DNA of 64,000 nucleotides, from positions 9,405,717-9,469,716 of the forward strand of contig NC_071330.1 in assembly GCF_010183535.1 (NCBI RefSeq), given 5' to 3'. This document shows, in pieces, positions 25,787 through 39,174 of the stretch. The position numbers and the translations under genes are program-made. The notes beneath the pieces are model-generated. The model was given only the letters and a program-made list of their open reading frames with translations, did no database searches and was not told where the DNA came from. Source of the stretch: Caenorhabditis remanei. Taxonomy: Eukaryota; Nematoda; Chromadorea; Rhabditida; Rhabditidae. Each line of letters begins with the position of its first letter. The stretch's first letter is position 1.

Positions 25787-27431
25787 ATGGCAACTTTTAT
25801 GGGAGGAGAAATTATCGAAGAGATTCTCAATGATGAGTGAGTTTATGATATGATGTCTTCTTTTTATGGGTTAAGTTGACTCGAAACAACTTGAACATTT
25901 CAAGACTGAAGCTCTCATACAAGACAAATTAAGATGAACTAAAATGAACAACTATTCTATAGTAATCCCACAGTACTCTCTACTTATCAGATTGAAAAAA
26001 TTCTTTCAAATTTTGAAGAATTAGTCAGATTTTAATACACAGAAATCCGAGTGTGTTTTAATCAAAATCTAAATTTTGTGATTTCTAGAATAGCGTAGAT
26101 TGTAGTTGTGACGGGAGTGTCTGATCACTTGCAGACCCGAATAAAAACAAAAGAAATTCTGTATTTTTACTCGTTTATTTTGTCTCTGAAATTTCATTTT
26201 CTTCGTTTTCTTCTCGAATGAATAATATCACGTGCATTCGATTCAATTGAGTTGTCACAGCCCTTTTTTCTCACAAAAACAATTCGTTTTCAAAGTAAAA
26301 AAGGTTTTTCTATAGCTTTCCCAGAATGAATTCATCTTGAATTCACTTTTGCTTCCTTCACATTTTAAGATTCAGAAGACGAGAAGATCTTGAATTCGCA
26401 ATTCTGAAAACATGACAATTTCCAGAATTATTTATTCGAGAACAAGGAAGTTCGTTCATTTTTACAATATTTGAATTCATCCGTTTTCATAAATAAATGT
26501 TTTCGAAACTTGATTAAAATAACTATTTTTGGTTAACAAAAGGAAATGACATACACAATTTTCCCACATTTTTATAAAGTTTTTCTTCGATTTCCGTTCA
26601 GTTTGATTCTATTTCTAGTTTATTTTTGAACCGATTTCTCTTCTTTTCTTCTTTTCAATCTGACAAAACAATTTGAATCAGAAGTTTTTTATCACAAAGT
26701 TTTATCAATTCCGGCCATACAGGCATCTCAGAGATAGTGTTGTAGAATGAGAGAATCCGCCGAAAAAGAGATATTTGAAACAATTTCAAATTGATAGTTC
26801 AAAGTTTTGCATGATATTGAAGACGTCGTTTTGAAGTTTAAACTACTTTTTGTATCTGCTGAATCAAACCACGTATTGACGTCGACTGACATATTTATCA
26901 CGTTTTCTGTGAGATTTTTTGTGAAAACAAACAGAAATTTATACTCAAAGAATAAGAATTCTATTTTCGATTAACTATAAATACTCGAATTTCCTATTTT
27001 TCGTTTTTCAGCACATCGATAATGAATGATACAATTATTGTTGACACGTGGAATGGTACAACGACAACTGGTCAGACGATTCTCTCAGCGAAGAAAGAAC
27101 AATTATATGAATCTCTGATGTGAGTTCACTGTATTCGAAACGTTTACATTACTCTAGTTGTATCGAGAACTCAAAGAATGAACTAACTTTTAATTTTTTT
27201 GCAATTTTTGTCCCAGAATCTACGAATTTCAGTCTCTCTGGAAGTGCTATAATCTTCATTCTTCTGACAATTCTCATCCTTTACTACATCAAAACTTCTC
27301 GTTATTACCGTCAATGGTGGCGTGCCCGTCAAAGTGAAAAATCGGCAAAGAAGGAAGAAAAAGCGAGATTGAAGGCAAAAGCTGAAAGAGAGAAAGAAGA
27401 ACAAGAAGATGAGGAAGAGTATTCTGTTTGA
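25787..27431 (+). CDS. 118-residue single-pass membrane protein, family not recognised
   Basis: Exons 25787-25836, 27012-27119 and 27233-27431 join in frame to 118 residues. There is no cleavable signal. Residues 1-53 are acidic and Thr-rich with two possible N-glycosylation sites (NDT, NGT). Then comes one membrane span (SGSAIIFILLTILILYYI), a basic stop-transfer (KTSRYYRQWWRAR), and a Lys/Glu-rich tail ending EEEYSV. This topology (outside N-terminus, single span, charged inner tail) resembles KCNE/MPS potassium-channel accessory subunits, but I see no diagnostic motif and make no claim. The acceptor at 27231-27232 (aatttcag) was chosen over one at about 27216 because only it keeps the membrane frame. 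The 1.2-kb first intron is long for the region. An AATAAAG signal follows at about 27464. Confidence 0.78.
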
Positions 27432-27656
27432 TGATTAAATGTAATGAAGAGTCATGTTTTAATAATAAAGAATCATATTCATTGTTGTCTATTTACAGGA
27501 AAAAAATCACAGGTGGAAGCGAGAACCATTCTAGTTGTAATCAAAATTGTAGGGAAAAATCAAGCAAAACGTAAAAAATAGTGGGGAGTAGTGCAAACTG
27601 ATACCCATTTTGTAAGGAATTCCGTGAAAGTCAAAAAGAAATAAGTGTAATGAAAA

Positions 27657-30600
27657 CTAGAAAATGTCTGGGCATTTACTCCAATCATGCTGCTCTTTCG
27701 ATTCCCAATATCCTCCTTTATATTGATGAATTAGAGCGCCATTCGATTCATCTTGAACACGCACGAACCACGTTGGTTCATATTCTTCATACTTGTCGCC
27801 TAAAAAGACAAGTTATACGTTGAATTCGTGATACCTGAAATCATTTTACCTCTTTTCATTGCTAATTCCTTCTCCGCCTCTCGGCGTCTTCTCACAATTC
27901 GTTGTTTCTCTTCGATTTCTAATTTCTTCTTATTAGCTTCATCCCATCTGAAAAAGTTGTGATCCGTTTCACTCTTCACGTGCTTCTCATCAACTTACAG
28001 TCCGTTTTCCATCATCCGCTGATCGGGACGAAGACGTGAATCTGTTGGCGCCACACCATCTTCAGGTTCGTTGAGTTCTATTGTGAATTTGGTGAAGTTG
28101 TGCATCTTTTCGGCGCCTTTCCTGAAACATGAAAAATGTTATTTTGATGCTTCAAGAATTTAGTTTTGAAAAAAACTGCTTACGGTAGTGGATGCGTCGT
28201 CCAAATTCGTTTCAAGCTTGCCTCATCAACTTCTACTTTTGGTTTCTCTTGATTTCCATTCCAGCTTGAAACTTTCAGCATATCAATCGATTTATCCCAT
28301 GTTCCTTGGACAACATATTTTGGGATTCCTTCAGAATTACGAACGATACCGTATACCTGGAGGAATTAGGAAATTACGGAAATGAGAAGGACGGAGAACA
28401 AACCTTTCTCGGCTGCTCTCTGCTGAAATATGAATACGGCACAAACTTCAATACGCACTTCTCGTTCGTCGTATGATTAGTAATTTCCATTTCTCCGTGA
28501 TTATCGATCCACAACTTTCCGACAATGATATTGTGTACTGTAGTTGTTATCTTACGATAGGAAAAATGAGAATTTGTTGATGGGAAAACGACATGAGTGA
28601 ATCCGATTGGAATTACTGATAGATATTTTCCACGAAAACGGGATGTCATCGTGAAGTCTTGATACATTGTCCAACCACATCCTTCTGCATGATGAGCAGC
28701 CGCAGGTGGATGATGAGAAACCTGAAAATTGAAATTAAATTTGAGAACAGAATGGAGGATGCTCAGAAAACAGAAAACTCGTAATTGATCAGAATAAAAG
28801 ATTCTTTGCTTTGCTCCTTCTTCTCACCTGTTCAGTGACACTTCTCCACCCCAAGTCTTCCATTCGATCAAACTCGAAAGTCTCTCCCAACAATGGATTG
28901 AATGGCTTGTTGGTTCGATGACATGTTGTCGAATAGTTACTTGCCGCGTATGCTGCCACATAACACATTTGCTCGAGTGTTGACTGAAATTGAACTATTA
29001 GAAACAGAGAAAAAAGTTTCACTAACCAGTTTTGCTGCAGCTTCCAATAAATCAGCATATTCCAAATCTTCAGTGACACGTTGCAAAACGGAAATAGGCT
29101 CGGAAAAATTAACTGGCATTGGAATTTTCGAAAGTTCCTGGAAAGGTTTTACATATTTTAAACACGTGATAGGATGAGAAATCTCACTTTTCCGATGCAA
29201 TTCTTCATAATTGACCACAAATTAATTGGAAGATCTGGTCTCTCTGGTACTGTAGTCCTTCTTTGTCTTCCTGTTGGTGCATTGGATTGAGATGATGGCG
29301 GAGAAGAAGATGAAGGGTCTCCAGCACCGGAATGACGATCAGAACGAACTGCCGGAACAGCATGGACGCCAGCTGGTGATGTTGAATTACATGGCATTCT
29401 GAAATAAAATAGTTTGAAAGAAGCTGAACTTAATTTAGAATGTTATGCAAGGAATCCAAAATGTTATCCGGAAGGAACGGATGGTCAAATGAAAGTTTTA
29501 GAATCCAAACAATTATTCAGCAAATAACATGGAAAGACTAAAAAATGAGGATCGTACAAAACATCGAATCAATCGTTTCAGGAATTTTATATAGACGAAA
29601 AAAGGAAATGAAGAAAAATTTGAGTCATAAACGAGAGGATTGGGAGAGTGTGCTATTCGAAGTTTCCGGCCGTCACACGTTTTCTGTTCTCAGAGAAAAA
29701 CTTTTTTTCAAGGGAATTTTTATGGAACAAATTGATTTCGTTTTTTGTGAGTATCTATTTTCCATATTATGCAAGAGTAGTCGAGCTTCCATCAATACGA
29801 AATCCGCAGCATCATTTGAAAAGAACATCACATTGAATTATTTCATTAAACATTAAACTTGAAAAAAAAATATACTTGACCGGTCGGCGCGGTTGGAAAT
29901 TTTTGTTGAATTTTAAAACCGCAAAAATAATTTTCAAGTACTTTTTATCACTAAATTCACTGTAGAACCACTTAAATTCGCCAATTTACTCGAACTATAG
30001 CTCAAAATGCCTCAAAACTCCTTTTTCAAAAACTACTTAATAACTTTCTATTTCTCCATCAACTTCATACAAAATACCCGATAGAAAACTGTGGTCTATA
30101 TCCAACACCATTAATCACTCTCCCCAAAAAAAATGGTCACGGCCAAGACAATGACTTCCTAATAGTGTGTCTGAAACTGTAACAGAGTATTCACTAACTA
30201 CTAACAAGAAACCACAAAAATAGTAAACCGTTTGTACAGACTGCATCAAGAAACGGTTGTTCTAACTGGAAGTTGTCAGGAGGGGGGAAATAAGAAGAAT
30301 CAAATCAGTTGATCAAACAAAAAACGAACCAAAATACTAATCAAGACTTAGAAAAAGAGAGAAAGAATGACCAACACTGGGCAATAAGAAAAGTGAAAAT
30401 TGGAAAAGAAGAATAGCGGAAAACGAAAAAGGCTAAAGTTCGGTTAAAAAGAAGGCTAATGTGGCAAATTACAAGAAAAAAGAGAAAAAGTGTACAAGAA
30501 AGGTGGAAGTGGTTACAAAAAGTAGAGATTTAAGAGGACGAGAAATAAATACTGGGTACCTTTTTCTATATGTCGACAAAACAACATCTAAAAAATAACC

Positions 30601-33600
30601 AGTTTCTTTTCATGTGTCCACAAGTAGAATGTATTCAAAAAGACATTGGTCGCAAAAAGAGAAAAAGAAGAAAAAGCTTCGTGACAGACGATTTCAATGA
30701 CATGACGAGAGGCGTCTTATTGTAGGATGAAATCTACAAATGACAGAATATAATGAAGTGTCGTTTTGTAGAGAGTTGCACCAAAGACATTCAAAATTTA
30801 GAACTGAATAAAGAAGAACTTCATTTCACACGGAAAACTTATTCCAAAAGAAATTATTTTAAAAACCTTCGAGCTAATCTATTTCAGGCCTGAGAAACAT
30901 TTTGAATGTTTGGTTAAGCTCATTCTAAAATTTGTTCTGACTGTTCGAAAACCTTTTAAAAAAAGCCCAAAAATGTCAAAAGTAGAGAAGTGCTCCCTCC
31001 AGAGGTCTTTTGTTTCAATATGAGCGTGCCACTACTATTTTCCACAATGGAACAAAAGAACGCAGAGAAATCAAGAAAAAAAACAGAAGAGAAAACTAAC
31101 AAGTGAAAGTGAAATCCATCTCTTTCCATCTATCTCTCTCTCCACGTTTCGTCCACTTTTAGTTGAACACGAACTACCAAACAGATGGAAAGATAGGAGA
31201 GAAATCGAGAACACTTCGGTCAGAAACATCTGTATATTTTCCTAGACTGGCAAGAGAAGAAACTTACATAAGATCTTCTTCAGCATCATGAAACTCGTCT
31301 TCTTGGTCACTGTAAACCGATAACGGAGCACCTGTTGCACATTTAGTGGCTGCTCGTTCCAGTGATGAATGTTGCATCGCGAGGGCTTCCAGTTGTTCCT
31401 AAAAAAAACATTTTGAAATTTGAAAGAATGAAAAGCTCTTTGAACTGAATGAAAAGGCTAGACTCCTGTCAGTTTAGTGTTTCCCATGACTTCCGTCACC
31501 GGAAAAGAAGAGAAAATCCAACGAGGTTATGGGGTTTTTCATGACATGTAAAAGGGTATTTTGATACATTTTTCCTTATTCACAAGAGTTGAGAAATTAT
31601 TTTTTACAAATTTCAGAGAAGGAAAATACAAATCTTTTTCACCGTTTGTGAATAAGGTAAAATATGTTTTAAAATACATTTTTACATGACCTGAATAACC
31701 CCATTATTCATGACATGTAAAAATGTATTTTAATACATTTTTTCCTTATTCACGACCGTCGAGAAACTATTTTTCACAAATCTCAGTTTTGCGTTGGTCT
31801 AACGACGTTTTTCCATTTTTTTTTCCATTTTTCGACATGCGCATGTAGAAAAACTGTCAAAAAATTGGGGAGAAATGTGCTTTAAAAAATACATTTTTCA
31901 CCATTCGTGAATAAAGAAAAATATGTATTAAAATACATTTTTACATGACCTGAATAACCCCATTATTCACGGGCCCATAATGGGGTTATTCAGGTCATGT
32001 AAAAATGTATTTTAATACATTTTTTCCTTATTCACGACCGGTGAAAAATGTATTTTAATACATATTTTTCTCCCATTTTTCTACATTTCTCCCCAATTTT
32101 TTGACAGTTTTTCTACATACGCATGTCGAAAAATGCAAAAAAGGGGAAAAACGCTGTTAGACCAACGGTAAACTGATATTTGTAAAAAATAGTTTCTCGA
32201 CTCTCGTGAATAAGAAAAAAATGTATTAAAATACATTTTTACATGACCTGAATAACCCCATAATCCAAGGGTAAATCGAAAAAGGGTACATCTATGAAAA
32301 ATTTGATCATAGGGTACTTTGAATCAAAGGGTACAGTGAATCTTAGGGCACATCGAGGAGCTATGATCATAGGGTACATCGAGTCAAAATTTTCATAAAA
32401 TTTCAGAAGTCTCACAGTTTTCACCAATTTTTGGGAAAAGCTTTACAGATGGAGTTTGGAAACATGTTGATTGCTTTTTTCAGAGGGATGACATAATAAG
32501 ATTTAGCATTTAAGAAGACGCTTGAATCAACTATAGAACCTCCAATATGATCATCTCTCAAATTGGTGAAAACTGTGAGACTTCTGAAAATTTTGACTCG
32601 ATGTACCCTATGATAACCCTATAGATGTACCCCATGATCATAGCTCTTCGATGTACCCTAAGATTCACTGTACCCTTCGATTCAAAAAATAGAGAAAACA
32701 AATGTTTAAAAAATTTTCTTCGCAGTTCGTGAATAACCTCATAAAGATATATTCCATTAAAGTCTCACCTGCAAAAACGCTTTCTCTTTCTGTTCAACAG
32801 CTACTATCTTATTCAGACGTCTCGCTGATTGTTCGGATAATTGTACAAATTCTTCAGCAGCCTGGAGTACTGCTGCAGTTGTTATCTGAAAGCAAAACTA
32901 TCTTATTTCAATATTTATTATTCTAGAATTAAATTTCAAATACGGAATTTATTTATAAAGTGTACTCCATTCCCTGCATATTTTTATACATTAAAAATAT
33001 AAGTTTTCTTGTATACCATTCTTGTATAATCAAGAGTATTTTTCAGGTCAAATTTTTAGATGAAACGCCAACCTTTAACAAATCAGCCCTTTCTGCTAAT
33101 GAATTTTTATCAGTTTCCACTGTTCCATTAAGTGCACGCATCAATTCGTCACTTTGTTTATCTGAAAATGTGAATGCGAAAAGAAAAAAAAACGAACTGT
33201 GAACTCACTCATCATATTAGCAGCTGTTCTCAAATCGCATAGTTTTCCTGATATCTGACGATTTGAGAGAATCAAATTTTCTGATCTATTCGAATCATTT
33301 TGAGCCATTTGAGCATCTTCATCTTCTTCTGAAATTATTACATTGCTCGCGATCATTTTTCGTAAACACTCACCGCTTTCCGCTTTGGTAATAGCTTTGT
33401 GTCTCATATATTCCAATGAATTCACCCATTGTTGTCGATCCATTTCATTTTGTGGTTTCACATGGAACGTTTGAGATTGTCCAGAAATTACGATGCATGA
33501 AGTTGTCTTCAAAGAGAAAATTGAAATGTACTCAATCATTCAAAACTAGGAAATACCTTATCAGTGTGAACGCGCGCTTCTTGCAAGTTGATACTTCCAC

Positions 33601-36538
33601 GACACGTATGACCGACTTCACTGGGGTTTCTGCAAAGAAGCTCGATAGAAGAAATAATGAGATAATTTTTTATTTCATCTGTTGAACTATTGGGCATTTC
33701 AGAATTTGGGATTTTTCACATAAGATAGGTAGTGTCACTAATTACCTTTCTTCATCTTCTAGATTCCTAGGTTTTTCATCATCACCATCTCCTTCAGCAT
33801 ATACATATCTTTGAATAGACTCTCCACAAGCAGACTCATAAACACTTTCATTATCACTACATCCATCCCCAGAAGCCTTTCTACGGGTACGTCGTCCAAC
33901 TGGAAATGCACACCATGTGATTTGTTTCCTTGCTTGTCGAAGCCGTCCTCGCAATGTTCCCATTATTCGACAATGTATTTTTCGTTTACTTTTAATGGGA
34001 ATCGAGGAAGAGTACAATGAGCAATAAGTTGAAGTGGAATTCGATGAAAGTGAAGACGTAGAAGGTAAGTTAATAGAAGAAGAGGAATAAGAATGAGAAC
34101 AAGAAGTGAGGTCTATGAGTGACGACTGTCGAGGATCGTTATCGTTTCTTCTTCCACTCCCTATCTTTTCCTTCTTTTTCTCCTCTTTCCTTGTATTACT
34201 CTCTCGTTTTTGTCTACTATCAATTATCGTTTTCCTCGTCTTTTTCTCGTTTTCTGATAATATGATGTCGATTTCCTTAGCAGCAGCTTTTTGCATTTCT
34301 TCTAACATTACACAATGATTTGGGACCATTTTTTGAACATTCTGAAGAGAAACAAGACTTTCTCAATGTGGAGAAATAGGAGGAACACGGAAAGAAACCG
34401 AGCGGTAAGACGGCGCAAGGTAGAGAGAAAGATGGATAGAAAAAATAGATTAAAATCAAAAATCTGCGAAATCTTGAGAATTCGATGAAGAGATTTCAAT
34501 TTCAGATATTCTAGAATGTAGTTCAAGATTCTTTCTTTAAAAACAGTTCGGAGATTTTTTTAAAGAGAAAAATAACAGAAACAACTGCCAGTTAAATGCG
34601 TGTGATTGTTTATTTTAACAACTCACATCACAACGTTTGAAATTCTGTTCAATATGAGTGATTGTTGTGTTAGAATACTGTTTACAAGAATGTTTAATAT
34701 TGCGTGACCATAAGCATTGGAAGTGTTTATGCGATTTGTGGTATTTGGATTCTGAACAGGATTCCAGAATTTCAGAATCTGATGATATTGTTTTCAACCG
34801 CGCATTTCCATTTTTCTGTTCTTTTTATGAAAATCAGAGAACCACATATAAAATATGAACTTTGTCGTTCAATGTGGAAAAGTTCTTATCACTCGCTTCT
34901 CCCAATCAATCCTTATCGCAACACCTCCTTTTTTTAATGAAAAAAATCGGCATCTGCCTAGATGACGTTGAGCGATAAAAAACCACTTTGTCAGTTTTAT
35001 AGGGAGACGCTTTATGTGTCAATCAAATTCTGCTTGCCGAATAATAATCACACAATTTTGAGTGGTTTATTGAAAGGAGAAACAGTTGAATTTTCTACTG
35101 AAAATCTTTACGGGAAATCAATAAAATTCAGTTTTTGCCTAACGTAAAGTCAAACATTTGAAATAAGTTTGAGAGAATAGGTGAAAGAGATGGAAAGTGC
35201 GAGAAGGGAAACATACACACACAGGCATACAAGCGGGACAAAAACCCGAAATCAAATAAAAATATCATTCATGCACGGGACACAACAAAGTACAGATAGG
35301 AAGGTAAACTAGTGAAAAACGAAAGGAAGAAATGATAACATATGCGATAAAAAGAATTCGTTTAGCGAGGATATTTGTTGGGAAAACTTTAAATTTAGAA
35401 AAATGTATTGAAGTGTATTTAGTCTTCAGCTAATCAGCTATTGATAAACACAAAACTTCTAAAAATCAATTCCTGATGCAGAAATTGAACATAACTATTC
35501 ATAATATTTCACTATCTATTTTTATTTTACTATATCTTTAGCATAACTATTTTTCAACAATTCTCTGTGTGAGTCACTGGGGAAATAGTAGTATCTGATG
35601 AACTGAGATTATCGATTGTCTACATAAAGATGCTCAGTTTAATTGGATTTGTACTTGACAGTTATCAGGAAAAGACTACAGACTACGAACTGGAAACAGA
35701 ACGAACCGAACTGAGTGAGTCGAAAAAAACGAAGAGAAATGTCAAATAAGAGAATGAATCATCTATTTTAATAGTCGAGCACAGACAAACATCATATTCG
35801 TAACGTTCAGGTGATGGAATTTTACAAACTCGAGAGGAGAAAGAAAGACAAAAAGTGATATCAATATGATAATCAGTTTGTGTCAAGTATTTTTGATCTT
35901 TAAACATTTTTCATCTGGTAGTGAGTTCCTACGTAATGTGTGAAAACTTAAGAACTTTGAAAAACGGTCACCCTTATTTTGAAACACACGTGAATTTAAC
36001 CCACCTGTAATAGCTGAGAGTAGCATTTGAGTCGAGTACGAACCACCTCTGTCGATATCCTTTAAGATAATTTGTCCATTTATTCAACCAACCTGCTTTT
36101 TCTACTGATCTGAAAAAATAGCATTTGTTTCAAGTTTCATTCAAAAAATGTTTAATTTCGGGTGGCACTATTTCTTATTATTATAAAAATAGATTGTGTT
36201 ACCTTGCACTGAGAAAAGGATGGAACGACATTTTTTACTTTCGAATCTTCGAGAAACCGAGAAAATAACTATTACGAAACTAATTTTGATATATCTGAAT
36301 TTCACGTCAAGCTCCCGAATCTATACTAATCATAAATACCATTTCAAATTAAAAATTTAAATACTCACGCTAGATGTTCGAAATTGTTGATAGATGTCAA
36401 TGATGAAGTTCGTCCTTTCTGTGATTTTCCAGATGAAGCAATTGACATTTTATTAATATTATTAGATTTCGATGAATTCACGGGAAGACGTCTGGGACGT
36501 CCTCTCCGTTTTCTGAGAAAATCTGAAAGCAGAGGCAT
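27657..36538 (-). CDS. obr-1: oxysterol-binding protein (OSBP/ORP), long isoform
   Basis: Lipid-transfer protein at ER contact sites. Sixteen exons: 36538-36369, 36109-36005, 33629-33557, 33506-33374, 33328-33209, 33161-33073, 32885-32769, 31398-31268, 29398-29188, 29137-29027, 28983-28828, 28721-28404, 28356-28184, 28121-27999, 27947-27850, 27799-27657; about 756 residues, all phases consistent. The PH domain starts [20 protein letters not shown], jumps a 2.4-kb intron, and ends [20 protein letters not shown]-like VAP-binding motif is EFHDAEED. The lipid-binding domain carries [22 protein letters not shown] and the signature EQVSHHPP (split by an intron), and ends in DWSKCPDIF. The first exon holds a basic RKRRGRPRR motif. 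The true 5' end is uncertain: acceptor-like sites inside the first exon (about 36525) allow an exon farther upstream. C. elegans Y47D3A.17 from memory. Confidence 0.93.
29399..31267. other. obr-1: obr-1 intron of 1.9 kb
   Basis: Purine-rich, AT-rich intron on the plus strand view. Short ORFs on both strands lack codon character. No repeat with clear ends was found. Confidence 0.5.
31540..32266. repeat. obr-1: nested foldback element: head-to-head copies of one unit in an obr-1 intron
   Basis: The unit GGGGTTATTCAGGTCATGTA (then AAAATGTATTTTAATACATT) and its complement alternate. Complement copies end at about 31705, 31977 and 32266; direct copies start at about 31707 and 31985. The junction near 31970-31990 is head-to-head. 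Long stems of several hundred bases could form. No ORF. Confidence 0.75.
32270..32685. repeat. obr-1: second foldback element next to the first
   Basis: Left arm (about 32290-32430) with GGGTACATCGAGTCAAAATT, AAGTCTCACAGTTTTCACCA is mirrored at 32562-32682 by TGGTGAAAACTGTGAGACTT and GACTCGATGTACCCTATGAT. GGGTAC units repeat along the left arm. About 130 bases of unrelated loop. Confidence 0.75.
33746..34329 (-). CDS. obr-1: alternative first coding exon of obr-1 (PH-truncated isoform)
   Basis: A 584-base open exon starting [20 protein letters not shown] ends in phase 2 at a good donor (AG|GTAATT). It joins the same downstream exon (33629) that the PH exon at 36005 joins, with an Arg at the junction in both cases. 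It is preceded at 34342-34343 by a strong acceptor (ttctcttcag), which could take a spliced leader. A short out-of-frame ATG lies between acceptor and start. The encoded 194 residues are charged, then Ser-rich ([14 protein letters not shown]), then basic and acidic, with no known fold. This isoform (about 859 residues) would lose the first half of the PH domain including the lipid-binding strands. Confidence 0.65.
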
Positions 36539-38612
36539 CGAATCAATAGAATGAAGTAGAGGCAAGAATATACATTGAATAGAGAAAATAGATAAGAGAA
36601 GAACATTGAAAATATCGATAAGAGCATGATAGAATACAAAAATGAACTATTCTTAAGATATAATTTTAGAAACACCGTTCAATTTTACTAAGAAAACTAG
36701 CAAGAAAGATGAAACTATACAACTCGATAGAACTCTACAATCTGAGTCACTTTTCGTGTTTTGTGATGATGTCCTGTACGGTTAGTCATGCCACAGTTTC
36801 AAGTCAAAAAGTATTGACCACACCTCTCATGGGCATGTGCACTTATTCGAAAAATTAAAGAAAAGCTTAAGCTTTTAAAAAATTAATAAGATTGAAAAAT
36901 ATCAACTCATTTTTATCGAGTGAACACTATGACGATAGGAGAGAGAGGGATCGAAAACAACATGTTTATTTTCAAATCATCACTCAACGATAACACGGAG
37001 AATTTTTCAGTTCTAGTCAAAAATCAATTTGACGAGCGAATATAGTCACTGTTCACAGAGAAATGCATATTTCTTAAAAATACAATAATGAGATTTTCTG
37101 AGATTTCAGAGCGGGGGAGTTTCCCAATTTAATTCGTACAAAAGAAGTTTGGAAATTTGAAGATTTTGGAAAAACTCTTCATCTCTAAACCCAAATATAA
37201 ACTGAGTGGCCCTTTTTTCACTAGGAAACAAATGAAACCGGAGAAGCTCGAGTGTTTTTTGCACAAAAGAAAAGAGATAGGACAGGCGAAACGAGTAGGA
37301 AACGCGGATACTTTACGAATAACTTGCATTCTAATTCTTCGTATTCACATTCTCTCACTTTTTTTTTACTTTCCGTTCAACGCGCAAAGAAGATGTATTC
37401 TAGGAGAAGAGAGTGTGGATTTATGTGGGTTTGAATTGATATTCGCCCTATTAAATTCTGGAGCATAGTTAGAAAAGTGATTTCTGACACCCGAGTGGAA
37501 AAATTGGGAAAGAAAGTTCAAAATGTACGAAATAGAAAAGTTTCGGCTCAGGTGGTGAGAAAATAATAGAAGGAAAAAGAGAAACGAAACGATGAAGGAA
37601 AAGAAAGGTCGGTATGACGACAGGACGGGAAGAAGACAAATAAACATGTCCAAGAGTGCCCCACCCGAGACACCGCCTTTATTTTGTGCTCATTTCGTGC
37701 TTATTCATGGATCAGTCTCATTTCAATGTGCTCTGATCAAGGCTGTCGTACGGCCGGCCGCGGCCCTCGGCCTTTAGAGCCGCCGAGGCCGCGGATTAAC
37801 CAAATGGGCTGAATTTTTGTATATCGACTAATCTTTTGGTCCTCTACAAGGCCGCCTGAAGAAGCGAAAATTTTCCATGGCTGGGAACTGAGAAATAAAA
37901 TCGGCCCACGGCCTTTTTGACAGTTTACTCTGATGAAAGTGACGGTGACTGACAGCGAAACGTTTGAAGCTGAAACACTTGTTGGAACACACATAAGACG
38001 AATTTTTCATTGGTGAGATTTTGTCTGCTAATAAAAAAAGCTTTCAATGGAACGAAAATTACCAGTATTTGAAACTAATAAGCTTATCGATGAAACCAGC
38101 TAGAGCGCATTGGCAAGCAAGATATGTATTTTTGCCGATTTTTGAACAAACAGAAACTTGAGGTCTAAATTTATCTGTTTGTATTACAAATTTGAAACGG
38201 TTATCGGGAAGCGCGAGGTTTTTGACTCGTGTAAACTGGATCCAGTACTGGACGGAAAAGTAAAATATTTTGAAAATTTGAGTGATACTGTATTATTAAA
38301 GGCGCAGTCACATGTGTGGAAACTTTTAAATTATCCGTGCAAGACCAGATAAATGTTTAATGGTTCGATGATCTTTTCAGATTTGTTTTCAATTAGTTCT
38401 CCAAATCTTTCAAACTAAATTAGTTTTTGAACTTTAAGACTAAATACATTTGCAAAATCATTTTGAAGTTCTTCTTTCCCTTCCTTTCTCTGCAGTCTCT
38501 CAATGCCGTCCGCTTTTTTTTGTTGAGAATTCTCATCGATTTTCGCTATTACTTTTCTCATTGAAATTGAATCTTTCAGATCTTCTTGTTCACTAAAATA
38601 AATAATACAATA
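36539..38612. other. 2.1-kb region upstream of obr-1 and of the 70-residue gene
   Basis: Divergent 5' regions. A GC-rich hairpin-bearing repeat is at 37738-37920. No coding exon joins convincingly; a further 5' obr-1 exon may hide here. Confidence 0.45.
37738..37920. repeat. GC-rich repeat with internal hairpin
   Basis: A short island (GTACGGCCGGCCGCGGCCCT ... GCCGCCGAGGCCGCGG) can pair with itself across CTTTAGA. Related GGCC phrases recur at about 37848 and 37902-37915. It stands out from the AT-rich surroundings and resembles the other GGCCCGG repeats only loosely. Confidence 0.5.
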
Positions 38613-38984
38613 ATGCTCCGGTCAGAAAATCCCAGTAAGTGTTTTCATTATATTCTTCAAAAAAATCGTATTTACAGTTCCACAAATAAATCGAGGCGAA
38701 ACCTCAGACGACGGGGGAGATTTCAGAACAATGAGTGAAATGCCAGAAAGTAAGTTGTCCTCTTTTCATTGTATATACATCAGTTGCCTGTTCCAATAAT
38801 TCATGCCTCTTACAAATATGCAACATTAATATTTTGTTCGAAACACACAACAGCCATTTTTACAGAAATGCACGACTATCGGATGGCGAAAATTCGAGAA
38901 ACTCTTCAAGAGGTCCGAAAAAACAATTGGATATATGTAGGAAATGCATTCCGAGAACAACCGCTAGCTCCATCCAAACCCTAA
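38613..38984 (+). CDS. 70-residue protein, not recognised
   Basis: Three exons (38613-38634, 38678-38749, 38866-38984) with good GT/AG sites and consistent phase give 70 residues. It begins MLRSENPIPQINRGETSDDG, continues MSEMPEKMHDYRMAKIRETL, and ends QEVRKNNWIYVGNAFREQPL followed by APSKP. There is no signal or membrane segment; the middle is a charged helix. An acceptor (gaatctttcag) 33 bases before the ATG fits trans-splicing. It converges with DENR (stop codons 191 bases apart). I do not recognise the family. The intron structure makes chance unlikely. Confidence 0.7.
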
Positions 38985-39174
38985 AAAGGAAGATAATACC
39001 TTGTTTAGTATTCATTTTTGAATTATTTCAACCGTTTGTATTTTCATCAATTCATTCCATTTAACCAGAAAATGCACTGCCAATTCAAGCACAAAACTGC
39101 ACAAAGTTTATCTCAGATTAATTAGCAGGAACAGGGAGAAGAAAAGAAGACAAAGTAAAGGATGTGAACAGAAA